DNA of 64,000 nt, taken from assembly GCA_023014485.1 (NCBI GenBank), contig JAJOZX010000195.1, positions 1,258,001-1,322,000 on the forward strand, written 5' to 3'. Below the pieces are notes generated by a model. It searched no databases. It had not been told where the DNA came from and was given only the letters and a program-made list of their open reading frames with translations. How positions within the stretch are numbered: the first letter of the stretch is position 1; every line of letters begins with the position of its first letter. The position numbers and the translations under genes were made by a program. This DNA comes from Bathynomus jamesi (Eukaryota > Arthropoda > Malacostraca > Isopoda > Cirolanidae). Below, in pieces: positions 22,394-33,476 of the stretch.

Positions 22394-22589
22394 ATTGGCC
22401 AGTGTGTAAATGATAAGGCAAGACAATTTTTCGAGAAAAATCCTCAACTGATATATATGTAATATTTTTCCACTAAAATGACCGAAATTATAAAATTATA
22501 TCTGAAAAAATGTAAAAGTATCCCCTCTCCATCTCGGATCCGCGAGTGATAGAAAATGTGTATCTAGGTATCAACGGGTTAATATTGAG

Positions 22590-23339
22590 AATCGTTTGAA
22601 AAATTAGTTCGCTTGCTGAACAAATTTAAGGAGAAAGTCGCTCTTGCCTTTAATAAATAATTAAATTAAATGGTGTTGCATAGCAAATCATCCTAATAAG
22701 GTACACCTGAACATAATTAAATTAAAAAACAATAACTGGTAACTCATCTAAATAAAAATTAAAATAAATGGCACAATCTAGCAAGTCACCCTAATAAGGT
22801 ACACCTGAACATAATTAAAATAAATGGTGGTATCTGGTAACCCTCCTTATATAAATAAATAAATAAGTGGCAACTGGTAACTCCAGATCCTCTACATAAC
22901 AGCTGCTTGGCCCCTGGACGCTCATTATGCGATGGACTCCTGTGTAATAAAAACTCTCTCTCCTTCTTAGGTTAAGGCTTAGGTTAGGTTTCCCTTTGGG
23001 GGGTGAGGACATCTCACCTTTCTCCCCCAAAAGACCCTCCTCCTTCTCCTTTCTCTCCCCCTCTTAGGTTAAGGTTACCCCTTTGGGGGGAGGTCATCTT
23101 CCCTTCTCCCCCCGAAGCTCCCTCACACTCCCTTTGCAGCATTGATTTGTTGCATAACCCCTTCCCCCTCTGCAGCATTGGTTTGTTGCATAACCCCTCC
23201 ACCTTCATTGCATAACCCTTGCAACACTCCCCTCCCATTTGTTGCAAACCCATTTGCAACACCCCCTACCCCATTTGCAACATTGAACAACATTGCATTG
23301 CAGCATTCTTGCACTCTCCCATTTTGAGGTCATACTACT
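22590..23339 (-). repeat. Polinton A right terminal inverted repeat
   Basis: Read inward from 23339 it starts AGTAGTATGACCTCAAAATG, then GGGAGAGTGCAAGAATGCTG, TTGCAAATGGGG-like units, a polypurine block and a distal part with AAGGAGAAAGTCGCTCTTGC. It is nearly identical in layout and sequence to the right repeat of copy B and clearly different from the left repeat of copy A. Confidence 0.87.
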
Positions 23340-23345
23340 GTCCTT

Positions 23346-23982
23346 CTAGAATTTTCCAGGTGTAGATCAGAATGTACGTCTCTCAAACCTCCTTTCTATG
23401 GAGTAAAGGCCAAGGTCTCTGAACTTGTCCAGTGAAGGTTCTTTGTTGGTCCTCAATTTTTTGCAATACATTTTGTTCGTGGGGGAAAATTGAGAGCAGT
23501 AGTCATTGCGTGGAAGAACAAGTGATTTTCTCAGGGTAAGCATGGTCATACTGTCTCTAGTTCTGAATGTCCTCAGTATATATCATTAGTTGTGTGCAGG
23601 GTGAGGTTATTTTGTCAATGTGTCTGTTGAATATTGCATCTTAAGATAATATGACCCCTAGGTCCTTTATATGACCAGTTCTTACAATATCTTTTCCTGC
23701 GAGCTCAGTGCAGTTGAATTGTTCTTTTAGGCATTTATGTGGTCCATACTTAATTAGTTCAAATTTGTCTTCATTGATGGCCATATTGTTTGCATCTGCC
23801 CATGCAGATATAGTGTGTACAGTAGATCTTTTAGTAGTTCTACCTATACAGTCTTCTTTTTCTGTAACTGGTCTTATTATTCTGGTATCATCTGCAAATG
23901 ATAGGAGAGAGCTTCCTAGGTTACAGTTTATATCGCTTAGCATTATGATGAACAGTATTGGGCTCAGTACTGTACCATAGGG
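23346..23982 (-). pseudogene. LINE RT2, RT palm and C-terminal part (first segment)
   Basis: Minus-strand sequence holds TVLSPILFIIMLSDI and the catalytic FADDTRIIRPVTEKED, then a thumb region (GHIKDLGVIL; LVLPRNDYCSQFSP). It ends at YTWKILEG, where the Polinton A right end (23339) cuts it. The continuation lies at 55815 on the plus strand. Multiple stops. Confidence 0.8.
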
Positions 23983-24780
23983 CAGGGGTTTTCAAACTGT
24001 GTTCCGCGAGAACTTGATGGGGTTCCGTGGGGCATGTCATGAGAGACTGAGAAGGAGAGAAAGGTAAGATAAAATAATATCAACTGGCATGGATGAATTT
24101 ACGATATATATTCTGCGAATTCAGTGATTGTTTTGAAAGGCGTAGGCAGAGAGAATGGGCGAGAGAGAGAATTTTAATTCAAATGTTGAGATATCCAGAA
24201 TAAGTGTTGCCCTCTTGCAGCCACAGTAAGTAACAGGAGCCCATTTTGGCGAGTTTTTCTATGGTTTAGGGTTAATTTTCTCAGTTCACGGAAGTTATGA
24301 TCACAGTAATGTAATATTGAACTGTTATCCAAAGAAAAGCAATCACATCCAAGTCATTGAACATTTATTTGTTTGATTAACTATTAAAATTACTCCTCAA
24401 TAACTGTAAACTTCCTCACTTTTAATTATTTTGCATTGAAAACTTTAATTTTACAATAAACATATTTTTTATAATTATAATTTTTTTTTTATGCTGACAG
24501 TAAAGTGGGGAGGGGAATTTAAAATAAATAGGTCAATAAAAGTAAATTGTCTTTTTTTTCTTGTAAATTTCTAAACTTGTATATATTTTTTTTGGTGAAA
24601 TTCATATAACTAAAAGTAAATTTCATACATTACCTAAATAAACTGCAATGAGCATAAGTTGTGTTTTATTACCATTTGCCTTAGGCTTATATCATTAAAA
24701 TTTTACCTGTTGGTCAAGGTTCCGTGAATATTTTTTTTTAAATAAAGGTTCCGTGGCTTCAAAAAGTTAGAAAAATTCTG
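23983..24780. mobile_element. hAT-like non-autonomous element, 0.8 kb
   Basis: Starts CAGGGGTTTTCAAACT and ends with the imperfect inverse (AGTTAGAAAAATTCTG). Flanks CCATAGGG (23975-23982) and CCTTAGGG (24781-24788) match in 7 of 8 bases. Internal repeats of GGTTCCGTG occur near both ends. It splits the RT2 palm between its VP and YGTVLSP residues. No transposase. Confidence 0.82.
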
Positions 24781-24788
24781 CCTTAGGG

Positions 24789-24943
24789 CACTCCGCTGAT
24801 CACCTCTTTTCTATAGATTTTGCTCCATTTACAACTGTTATTTGGCTTCTATCAGAGAGAAAGGCATGGATCCATTTTCATATTTTTCCACAAATTCCAA
24901 ATTCTTTTAGTTTATGGAATAATATTTCATGGTCAACCTTGGT
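24789..24943 (-). pseudogene. LINE RT2, second segment
   Basis: Minus-strand continuation upstream of the hAT-like insert: KVDHEILFHKLKEFGICGK and AFLSDRSQITVVNGAKS, a reverse-transcriptase palm segment with one stop. It is cut at about 24943 by a SINE; nothing upstream of that is recognised. Confidence 0.72.
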
Positions 24944-25165
24944 TAACTTTGGTTTTGCTTCCCCCCGAATTGTTCATTCTGACGAAGGTCAAGCTTGTCA
25001 CTCCACCTTAGACCTACAGTTTAACGTGGAATCCGAACCACGCCTCACCACGGGCAGTCAGAAATTACAAAGTCCTCGGCCGGACCCGATCTCACGACCT
25101 CCCGATCAGCAGCCCAGCGTCTTAACCACTAGGCTACGCATGGTACCCATTTATCTACCAGCCAA
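24943..25165 (-). repeat. tRNA-derived SINE, copy 2
   Basis: The minus strand shows the head GTAGCCTAGTGGTTAAGACG and a body ending GAACAATTCGGGGGGAAGC. It is similar along its whole length to the copy in Polinton A. It lies inside LINE RT2 and outside both Polintons, so the SINE family is independent of them. Confidence 0.78.
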
Positions 25166-25171
25166 TTTTTA

Positions 25172-25287
25172 TTGTGTGGAAGGATAAACAGCTGGGGTTT
25201 GCTGCGCTCCGCCTGCCGTCACCGGGTCTCGATCGCGGGGCCGATGGATTTGTAGTCAGCGATGCTAACCACTACACCACCTCATAG
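25172..25287 (-). repeat. Second tRNA-like SINE fragment
   Basis: The minus strand reads GGTGGTGTAGTGGTTAGCAT followed by a B-box-like GCGATCGAGACCCGG. The cloverleaf is degraded, so it is a SINE head rather than a tRNA gene. It abuts copy 2 of the other SINE. Confidence 0.65.
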
Positions 25288-25289
25288 AT

Positions 25290-25500
25290 TTTGGTCTTTA
25301 GGTCTTCAAGTGTCTTAGGCTTGGTGGAATAGATCCTTTTTTTAGTAACCCCACACAAAAAAATTCAGGGGTGTAAAATCAGGCGAGTATGGGAGCCATT
25401 CCACTGGATCATGAAGGGAGATTAGTCTCCCGGAAAAATGTTTCCTCAAAAAGTTGAGAGTTTCACAAGCAGTGTGTGGTGTGTCAAGACTAGCTTTTCT
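25290..25500 (-). pseudogene. Mariner-like transposase C-terminal fragment
   Basis: Minus strand: GRLISLHDPVEWLPYSPD then FTPLNFFVWGY, a stop, and further transposase-like sequence. SPD carries the third catalytic Asp. Related to the fragment at 1-193. Only about 70 residues remain. Confidence 0.7.
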
Positions 25501-25509
25501 TAAAGACTA

Positions 25510-25826
25510 TAGCTTTCCTAAAGATTATAGTATAGCTTAGTAAGGCCTTCTATGGCCTTAATAGACTATAGTCTATTGGTAGCGGTATAGTTTTTTCCTA
25601 ATTTCTAAGAAATTAGGAGAAGTTATTGCTTTAAGTATGAAATGGTGAAAAAACGGTTTTAATATACAATATTTATTAGTTATTAAGTAATGAAAGATTA
25701 GAAATGTATAGGTATATGTGGAATAAAAACCTCAATCTGTTATCTTTCTGAAAAAAAAACCATAATAAAATATACATCCATTATAAAATAACGGGCAATT
25801 AAGAATAAGAACTTTTATGGGGTCGG

Positions 25827-25865
<39 letters not shown>

Positions 25866-26258
25866 TAATACATATTCCTTAAAAAAACCGCATGGTGTAG
25901 ATTCAAATAAGTAATTTAATATGCATGCTATCTTTATTTTCTGCTATCTTCTAATACGTAACTGAGTACACGAGATAAGTGTACCCATGGTGTGAATGAA
26001 CTCTGAAGCTATTTTCTTCGTTACACTTTTTCCGACAAGTCTTCTTTCACCAATATTTTCTGTCAGCACTGGCTGGGAGAGAGCCTCGTCTGTCCTATAC
26101 TTTCCTATTGCTACTATTCCTGTGTGAAAAGTGTACACGTCTATAAGTGTAAGCATGGTATCAGTTTTCAGTATTCTTTTTTGCATTGTTATTTCTAACT
26201 TTTCTACAGTACTTTCTTCTTGGGCTAGTCTAGAGTAGATCTTAGGTTCTTTGTTAGC

Positions 26259-26329
<71 letters not shown>

Positions 26330-27149
26330 CCTCCTTCCTACATAAAAAATAAAAATAGCAGATGTCATATAATTTGTAGTTGGTGGGTTTATCTCACTAA
26401 GCATATACCGATTTCGAACGACTCTGTTTATTCCTTTAATCATAATTTTAAAAGGTTCTCTACCTGTTGATTAATATTCAACTATTTAGAAGCGAACACG
26501 TCAAACTCGAGAGATTTAAGAAGCACGACGTAAGACCTACAAATATAATTAAAAATCGAAGTAAAATATATAAAAATAAAGTAATAAAAACACTTGGCGA
26601 CAACAACAACAACAACAGTCATTTTCATGAACAATACTGAAACGACTCGCGGAGACTCGCAGACCGAAATGTAGAGACAAAATTGGTCTCATTCTACGTA
26701 ATCCTGACAACCGTTTTCTATATTTAAACAGCGGAGAAGTGCCACCAAACGACGCTTTTTCCCTTGGCCCTTTTGTCGCTCAGTGCCTCAGCCGACACCA
26801 GATGGCTGGCACTCATTTGAGACTGCAGCCGCGGCGTAGCTTTGTTGAGGCGCTCAACGCGGCACTGAAGGAAAGTTGCGGACACGCAGAGAAAGCTATT
26901 TCAATCTCCGGAACATGTTGACGGTGAAGAGCCGTTTGTTGCAGGACAATACTCAGCTTTTTTCGTCTAATCCTTTAATATGTGGCTGCTAAAGTGACGA
27001 AATATATCAGTCAGTCACAGAAAAACAAATGTCTTCAGACTTTTCTCTTTCGTGCATATGCAATGAATTCATTTACAAAAACACATTTTAACTAAAAATT
27101 TCACTTTTAGTGTGAAAGAAATGAAATAATTTTTATATTTGAAAATTAG

Positions 27150-27212
<63 letters not shown>

Positions 27213-27260
27213 ACTTTTGTTGAGTTGAGTTTGAACGACGGTTCAGGATCGACCTGCGGT

Positions 27261-27305
<45 letters not shown>

Positions 27306-27480
27306 GCTATAAAACCGAAGTACGAAGGACAAAACATCTCTATAAAATTCATTCTGGTTTTATCTATTTATCTCAATTTATTTTGTGTTAATTATATACT
27401 TGAAATAAATATGTACAAAAGTTGACAGAGAAGGGAAAATACTTTTTTACTTTGTTAAAATTAAATATCAGGCGCCATTT

Positions 27481-27511
<31 letters not shown>

Positions 27512-27900
27512 GTAGGAGAAGATGATGAAGATAATTTCTGGTGTTCGTTTATACGCATCTAAACGGCTCGGATGATCCACACTAAATTGAGTGTACCAAT
27601 TAAGGAAGAACCAGGGTACGTTTTAGTAACACACCTGCCCCTCCCAGTCCCTCCCTAGGTTGTATTTCGGAGCCTTTGTTGCGTTATGTTAATTGCGATC
27701 CTGAACAGTCGTTCGAAGATGTCTCTAATAAGTATGATACATACAATTGTGCGAGAAGGCAGGTGAACCCTGTCCATGAATGCACATTTAGCTGTGTCTG
27801 TGATTGAAATATAATTTCTCGAAAAAGAAACATTTAATGTATCTAACTGTAACTAAAAGTATTTCTTAAAGGTAATATAAGAAGCGGGCAAACCAGAGTT
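25510..27900. other. Microsatellite-rich, no gene recognised
   Basis: Contains (CT)n at 25831-25861, (CT)n(AT)n at 26262-26326, (AAC)n at 26604-26616, (TA)n at 27154-27209, 27264-27302 and 27481-27500. Open stretches at 25944-26186 and 26739-26921 have no family resemblance. Nothing else is supported. Confidence 0.55.
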
Positions 27901-28600
27901 TTCCAAACACAGTGCGTGCGGAAATATAAGTGAATCTTTTAAATCAACAGTTGATAGTCCCTCTCTTTGCTGCAATAACAGCAAAAGGAAGTTTCCCGTA
28001 ATCACGAATTAGACGTTGACATAGTGTTCGAAGGAGTTTTGACCACTCTTCTGTGAAGAATCCTTTCAGCTGCTTAATGCGTGATGGTTTTCTGGCATGA
28101 TCGGCTCGCTTCAGGTCTCTCCAAAGTATCTCGATCGGATTGAGGTTGGGACTTTGACTGGGCCACCCAAGGACACGCTATTTCTTTTTCATTAACCAGG
28201 TCTTCGTTAAATTACCTGTATGCTATGGGTCATTATTGTTGTAGTACCCAGCCACGGCTAAGATGCAGATTACGAACAGATGGAGCGACATTTTCTTCAA
28301 AGATCCGTTGATACTGTATCGAATCCATCTTTCCGTCGATGTCGACGATTCTGCCAATCTCTAAAGTAGCAAAGCAGCCCCAAAGTATAATGCTTCCCCC
28401 ACCGATGTTCCCCCACCGACCCCAGTGCTTTACCGTGAGCACTACGCTTTTATCTTTGAAGGCTATATTTGGCTTCTGCCACACGTAATGTTTGTCATTG
28501 TAGCCGAAGAGCTCTATCTTTGTTTCATCCATGGAAGGTTGGAAGGTACCTTTTCTCAGGTGGGAGTGGTGTCGTCTTGGTGGGTCCCAGTGAAGTTTTG

Positions 28601-29180
28601 GGACTAGTATGTTTCATGGACTGCTCTCGATTTTCCTACGAAATTGCATACAAGGGCAGTCGATGACCCTGATTTTGTTTCTGCAATCGGTTTTCTTGAG
28701 AAATGATAAAGAAAAATGTTATTGGATATTGAATAAATTTATTTAATGAAACGACGCAATACACTCCAACATCTTTTTGAATAAGTCCGAGCTGGTGTGG
28801 CGCTTACGCCATACAAATTCACAAAGGTACGAGTCAAGTTGGTCGCGATCTGTTCCGCATCGCAGTTTGTTCGATTGTTTCAATGAATTCCACAAGCTTT
28901 CCACCTGCTGAGTGTGAACTCCGGTAGATGGGTCGATAAAGTTCATGCTGTGGTTAACAGTGTAATGCGAATAGTTGTACCCAGCGAGTCGATTAGGTCG
29001 GGTTAGGTTAGGTTAGGTTAGGTTAGGTCAGGTTAGGTTAGTCAGGTTAGGTTAGGTCAGGTTGGGTTAGGTTAGGTTTCTCAAGAAAACCGATTGCAGA
29101 AACAAAATCAGGGTCATCGACTGCTCTTGTTTGCAATTTCGTAGGAAAATCGAGAGCAGTCCATGAAACATACTAGGTCC
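28601..29180. mobile_element. Merlin-like element with ~100-bp inverted repeats
   Basis: Inverted repeats 28601-28703 and 29077-29180 start GGACTAGTATGTTTCATG and are almost identical. Flanks GAAGTTTTG (28592-28600) and GAAGTTTTA (29181-29189) match in 8 of 9 bases. The interior minus-strand frame 28946-28743 (FIDPSTGVHTQQVESLWNSL) is the end of an IS1595/ISXO2-type transposase, as in Merlin elements, which make 8-9 bp duplications. A TTAGG array lies next to the right repeat. Confidence 0.85.
28988..29077 (+). repeat. Degenerate (TTAGG)n array
   Basis: About 16 units of GGTTA with variants (GGTCA, GGTTG, one 4-base unit). TTAGG is the common arthropod telomere unit. The array lies inside the Merlin-like element, so it is not a chromosome end. 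Confidence 0.85.
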
Positions 29181-29799
29181 GAAGTTTTATCTGTCGATTT
29201 TACGTTTCTTCGACAACAGTGGCTTTTGTCGTGCGACCCGCCCATGAAGTTCTGATTGGTTCAGAGTTTTTGTATTGTGGAACGGTTGACACATGAATTC
29301 CACATTTCGCCAATATCTTCTTATACCCCTCCCCCAGATGTATGAGCATTGACAATGGCCCTCCGTATGTCATTCGAGCGCTTCTTCATTCTAGGCATTA
29401 CACCCGATAACACTACGTTATCCGCATGAAAATGATACCTGAAATCCAAAGGACACTAATTACAAAGGTGATCAATCACACTAAAATAATACCACTGCGT
29501 TCATATTAGGAATGCTACATTATCGAAATGAAATATGTAAGCAAAACGCCTTCATTCAGCAAATTTATGGCGATACATAAATGGCTCACTTACTTTCGTG
29601 AGGCCTCCTTTTCACAACTGTGCGAACTAAGACTTCTGTGTGCGAATCATTCATACTTAAACTATATTTTAATGATAGAATAGTGTTGCCAGGTATGCAA
29701 AAGGTTCGTCATATGTAGGTACAAAACATATTTTCCAGCCACAGCTATACAAATCGATTGCAATGAATGTGTTCATTTACTTTTTCGCATAACAATATA

Positions 29800-29806
<7 letters not shown>

Positions 29807-29876
<70 letters not shown>
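29807..29876. repeat. (TA)n microsatellite, about 70 bp
   Basis: A pure TA run. The sequence on either side (29400-29800 and 29880-30170) shows no gene. Confidence 0.97.
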
Positions 29877-29877
<1 letters not shown>

Positions 29878-30938
29878 TATTCAGTTCATAATATAAAATT
29901 GAATAAGATTTCAAATGAAGTACGTACAACTGAAATAAGATTGAATTTAAGAATTAAATGTAATTGCCATAATTATAGTGTTTTATTTAGAGGGCGAAAT
30001 CTACTAATTAGATATAATAATTATAATTATATAATAGATATAATCACAAAATTTTTATAATAGACTTAGAAAACTAAAGGGAATGTACAGACTAAGAATT
30101 ATACGAGTACTTTTATTAAACGCTTAGTACGAAGAATAATGATATATGAAGAATAGTACGAAGAATAATGATATATGAGGTGTGGTAAAAAGTAATAGGA
30201 GAAATTTTTAGAAGGATAATGAGGAATTTCAGCAATGAGAAAGAAAGGAGTGCCTTCAGTAACTTTGGAATTTAAGTTTTAATCGCTTTATAAAAGATGA
30301 GAGCGCGTTGATTGTTTTTAATTCATTCGGTAGAGATTGTTCCATAATTCCACCGTTAAAAAGGTGTAAGAATTTCTACTACTCGTGCATTGAAGAGTAT
30401 ACAGTAGTCTGTTTTTAAGATATATTCACTCCCCATATACTGTACCTTGTGCGATGTTCGTGACGTATCTGATAGTTTATATTAGTATTATAATATTGTC
30501 TGAGCAGATTGTTTTGTAACTGAACATTAGGGGGCACATCTGTATTTCTTTAAATTTACACATCTTTAAACCTTGATATACGCAGTTGTTTGAAGATTCC
30601 TGATGTATGACCATAATAATAACTCGTTTATTTTTCTAATAATTCTCTTCTGGTTTATGATTAAAGGGTTGAAGAAGTAATCACATACACTCCCATACGC
30701 GGTAATATTGTATGCGAGATGTGAATAACCTAGAGAGAAGTATAGCGTTTTAAGTGTGTTTGTGGGAAAGAAATGTAATTTTGTTAATATAAACGAGAAT
30801 TTCGATAGTTTATGATCTATATTTTCAATATGTTGACGAAAAGATAGTTTGCCATCAAGCACAACTCCAAATAATTTCCCTTCAGTGACGCGCTATATCA
30901 AACGCAAGTTGACAATGATAGTGAAGTCTGTTATTAAT

Positions 30939-31144
30939 AGGCTGACCATACGTACCGTTTTGAACGGGACAGTACCGTTTTTTTTATATTTCCTGGCCTT
31001 CCCGTCGTTTTAATAAAAATGTCAATTTTGTCCCGGTTTATGTACTTACTTTTTCATGAATACAGAATATTACATAACCCCCATCCCTTTTTTGCCATCC
31101 CAATGTCCCGTTTTTGTCTCAAGGAAATATGGTCAGCCTAGAAC
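30939..31144. mobile_element. Non-autonomous element, 8-bp TSD TTATTAAT
   Basis: Ends AGGCTGACCATACG and the near inverse ATATGGTCAGCCT plus GAAC. Flanked by TTATTAAT at 30931-30938 and 31145-31152. Interior with several CCCGTTTT/ACCGTTTT motifs. Size 206 bp; probably hAT-like from the duplication length. Confidence 0.8.
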
Positions 31145-31506
31145 TTATTAATTTCTCTTTTGTAATTAGCAGAAAGTTGTTTTTTTGTTTTAATTTAAGG
31201 ATAATATATTGGCTTTCAGCCAGTTGCATACTCTTGCGATGTTTCTAGTTATTATTTCGTTAAGGGATGCGAGATCGCTGTCCGAGTATATCGGGGAGGT
31301 GTCATCCGCATATTGGAGGCCTTTCCAGTTATGAGAGCTGTGAAAGTCATTTATATATCTCAGAAATAGTAAATGCTTCCTTAGTTCGGGGGTGATGATG
31401 TTATGTTTGATGTATTGGCTTCTGTTCTATAGGTATGATTTAAAACAATTTAGAACAATGTTATTTATGTCATAATGAGATAATTTATAAATATGTTGTG
31501 AGGCTG

Positions 31507-32071
31507 GGATCACTTTAACATATTGCTTCCCAGGAACCTCTCTTTAACATATTGCTTCCCAGTGTTAATCACTTTAATATATTGCTTCCCAATATTTAGG
31601 ATAAGGAGTACGATAAAAAATGTTGGATCACCTGAAGATCCGTCACCTTAACCTTTTTGAGTTAGCTTTATAAGGCTAACTAACGAAAATATTATGACTT
31701 AACCAAACCAATCGTTAGGTCAACTGTACGCCCTTGACGATTGGTTGGGTTAGGTCGTGATATTTTCGTTAGTTAGCCTTATAAAACTAACTAAAAAAAG
31801 GCTGGGGTGACGGATTTTCAGGTGATCCAAAATGTTCGCTTTAATAAAGTAAAGGCATAAAAAGTAAATCATAACATGTTAAAATATTAGATTGAAAGTA
31901 AATTTATTAGAATTGTTGCGCTATATGGTCACACAAAGTGACGAACCAACCTTTCTCTTTTTAACATATTGCTTCCCAGCGTTGATCACTTTAACATATT
32001 GCTTCCCAGGAGGGATCACTTTAACATATTGCTTGCCGAATGCTTTGGGAAGCAATATGTTAGAGCGATCC
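31507..32071. mobile_element. Element with repeated TTTAACATATTGCTTCCCAG ends
   Basis: The motif GGGATCACTTTAACATATTG followed by CTTCCCAG occurs three times at 31507-31594 and three more times on the same strand near 31965-32035. It also occurs once inverted at the right end (32043-32071). The palindromic element at 31625-31828 is nested inside. No target duplication was found. It interrupts LINE RT1. Confidence 0.65.
31625..31828. mobile_element. Palindromic MITE, GGATCA family, 8-bp TSD AAAATGTT
   Basis: 204 bp, almost wholly palindromic, with arms starting GGATCACCTGAAGATCCGTC. Flanked by AAAATGTT at 31617-31624 and 31829-31836. It contains the core TTAGCTTTATAAGGCTAACT found in the element at 1625. 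Single strands would fold into one long hairpin. Confidence 0.85.
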
Positions 32072-32220
32072 AAACAAAGGCTTTTGATAGGTCCATAAGC
32101 GAGAGGAGAGAAGACTCTTTATTATTAAGTTTTTTTAAATAGCACCTCTAATATGGCTGAAATTGCGTCACTTGTTTTATGGCCCTCCCTAAAACCAAAC
32201 TGATACTCCGATACAAGGCT

Positions 32221-33085
32221 AGTAGTATGGGCGAAAAATGGACGAGTGCAAGAATGTTGCAGAGATAATGATCAATGTTGCAAAAGGGATGGGGTATGTT
32301 GCAAATGGGGTGGGGATATGTTGCAACGGGGGTGAGGGGTATGCAGTGAAGGGGTGGGGGATATGTTGCAAGGGGTGAGGGATATGCAACAAGGGGAGGG
32401 TTATGCAACAACTCAATGTTGCAAAGGGGGTTGGGTAATTCAAAGGGTGAGGGGTTATGCAATAGTGAGGGGAATGTTGCAGGTGCAACAAAGGGTTATG
32501 AAACTTGGAGGTGGAGTTATCCCCCAAGAGAAATAGAGAAGGAGAGGAAGAGAGGTGTTCACCTGTCAGGAGCCAAGTGCATATTAAGACTTCAGCCGAG
32601 CGACCGCTGTTTTATTAGTTGTAAATCCGCCAGTTGGCTTAGAAGACGTAAATGGCTTGTACAGGTTGAGTTGCCAGATTGTGCTATTTTTTAATTAAAG
32701 CATATATTATTGACTGTTGGATTAGAAGGCGTAAATGGCTTGCTCAGGTTAAGTTGCCAGATTGTGCTATTTTTTAATTAAAGCATATATTCTTGACGGT
32801 TGGCTTAGAAATCCGTCAGTCGGTTTAGTAGGCGTAACCAGCCATTTGGTATAATTAATTATCGTTTACAACCAAAAGAATTAAATAAAACAACATTACA
32901 TCATTCTGTTTGTTTAGACAAAATATTGTAAATATATAGAAAATAAATATACATTTGAATGATCAAAAATAATAAAAAATAATAATAGTATAAGAAATAT
33001 GAACGAGGAGTATGTATATAATCAAAAAATATAACCATCAATATAACAGTACAGGAGAAATATATATACACACACAATTATATTA
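32221..33085 (+). repeat. Polinton B left terminal inverted repeat
   Basis: Starts AGTAGTATGGGCGAAAAATG, shares GGACGAGTGCAAGAATGTTG and GCAGAGATAATGATCAATG with copy A left, and then has a TTGCAAANGGGG array (32276-32490). Later parts (ATCATTCTGTTTGTTTAGAC; AATATAACAGTACAGG) also match copy A left to about 15350. TA-rich blocks follow at 33196-33211 and 33334-33381, with a duplicated ~120-bp unit between 33055 and 33335. Confidence 0.83.
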
Positions 33086-33329
33086 AATAATTAAATATAT
33101 TGAAAATAAATACATACACTTTATCTTCTACTGCACAAAATAAAAAATAAGAAGTACAAAACGTATGACCATCAATATAACAGTACAGGAGAAATATATA
33201 TATATATATATACACAATTATGTTAAATAATTAAATATATTGAAAATAAATACACACTTTATCTTCTACTGCACAAAATAAAAAATAAGAAATACAAAAC
33301 GTATAGTCATCAATATAACAGTACAGGCG

Positions 33330-33384
<55 letters not shown>

Positions 33385-33476
33385 AAATATATTGAAAATA
33401 AATACATTCACTTTGTTTTACTGCGCAACACACTAAACTCACACGTAATCGAGTCTACAATCACATCGTTATTGCT

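Larger units (their letters stand above)
13205..23339 (-). mobile_element. Polinton/Maverick copy A (hybrid, internally reduced)
   Basis: Bounded by terminal repeats starting AGTAGCATGG on the left and AGTAGTATGA on the right (read inward). The genes, all minus strand except the spliced one, run from the right: integrase fragment, minor capsid, pVI/pX-like protein, major capsid, protease, then the spliced gene on plus. Polymerase B, ATPase and the two small conserved genes of copy B are absent; the integrase homology stops near 22060-22100. The two flanking 6-mers (AGCCTT left; GTCCTT right) do not match each other but match the flanks of copy B. A mariner-like element and two MITEs are inserted. 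Confidence 0.85.
27940..29400 (-). pseudogene. Tc1-like transposase, interrupted
   Basis: The minus-strand start near 29400 gives MPRMKKRSNDIRRAIVNAHT, a Tc1-type helix-turn-helix. After a 580-bp insert (28601-29180) come MDETKIELFGYNDKHYVWQK (first Asp), GSIILWGCFA, and MDSIQYQRIFEENVAPSVRN. Downstream, SQSPNLNPIEILWRDLKRAD has Asn where the motif usually has Asp in SPDLNPIE. Stops occur in both parts. Terminal repeats were not identified. Confidence 0.82.
30200..32220 (-). pseudogene. LINE RT1, palm to C-terminus (third segment)
   Basis: Starting at the Polinton B left border, the minus strand reads SLVSEYQFGFREGHKTSDAI, LMDLSKAF, then an insert (31507-32071), then the palm with the catalytic LQYADDTSPIYSDSDLASLN (31310-31250). 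Next is the thumb MLDGKLSFRQHIENIDHKLS and a C-terminus near 30300. The first 6 bases, AGCCTT on the minus strand (32220-32215), equal the last 6 of the RT1 segment at 13199-13204. Frame is broken by several stops. Confidence 0.8.

Noticed and set aside
24943..25287. tRNA genes
   Set aside because: A- and B-box-like motifs are present but no intact cloverleaf, and the sequence continues into a repeated body; these are SINEs.
26739..26921. Possible host coding exon
   Set aside because: 60 residues, no recognised family, no splice context that I could support; GC content alone is not enough.
28988..29077. A true telomere or chromosome end
   Set aside because: The TTAGG array is short, degenerate and enclosed by the inverted repeats of a Merlin-like element.
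31500..32080. CRISPR array from the repeated TTTAACATATTGCTTCCCAG motif
   Set aside because: Spacing is irregular, copies occur in both orientations, there are no cas genes and the genome is eukaryotic.
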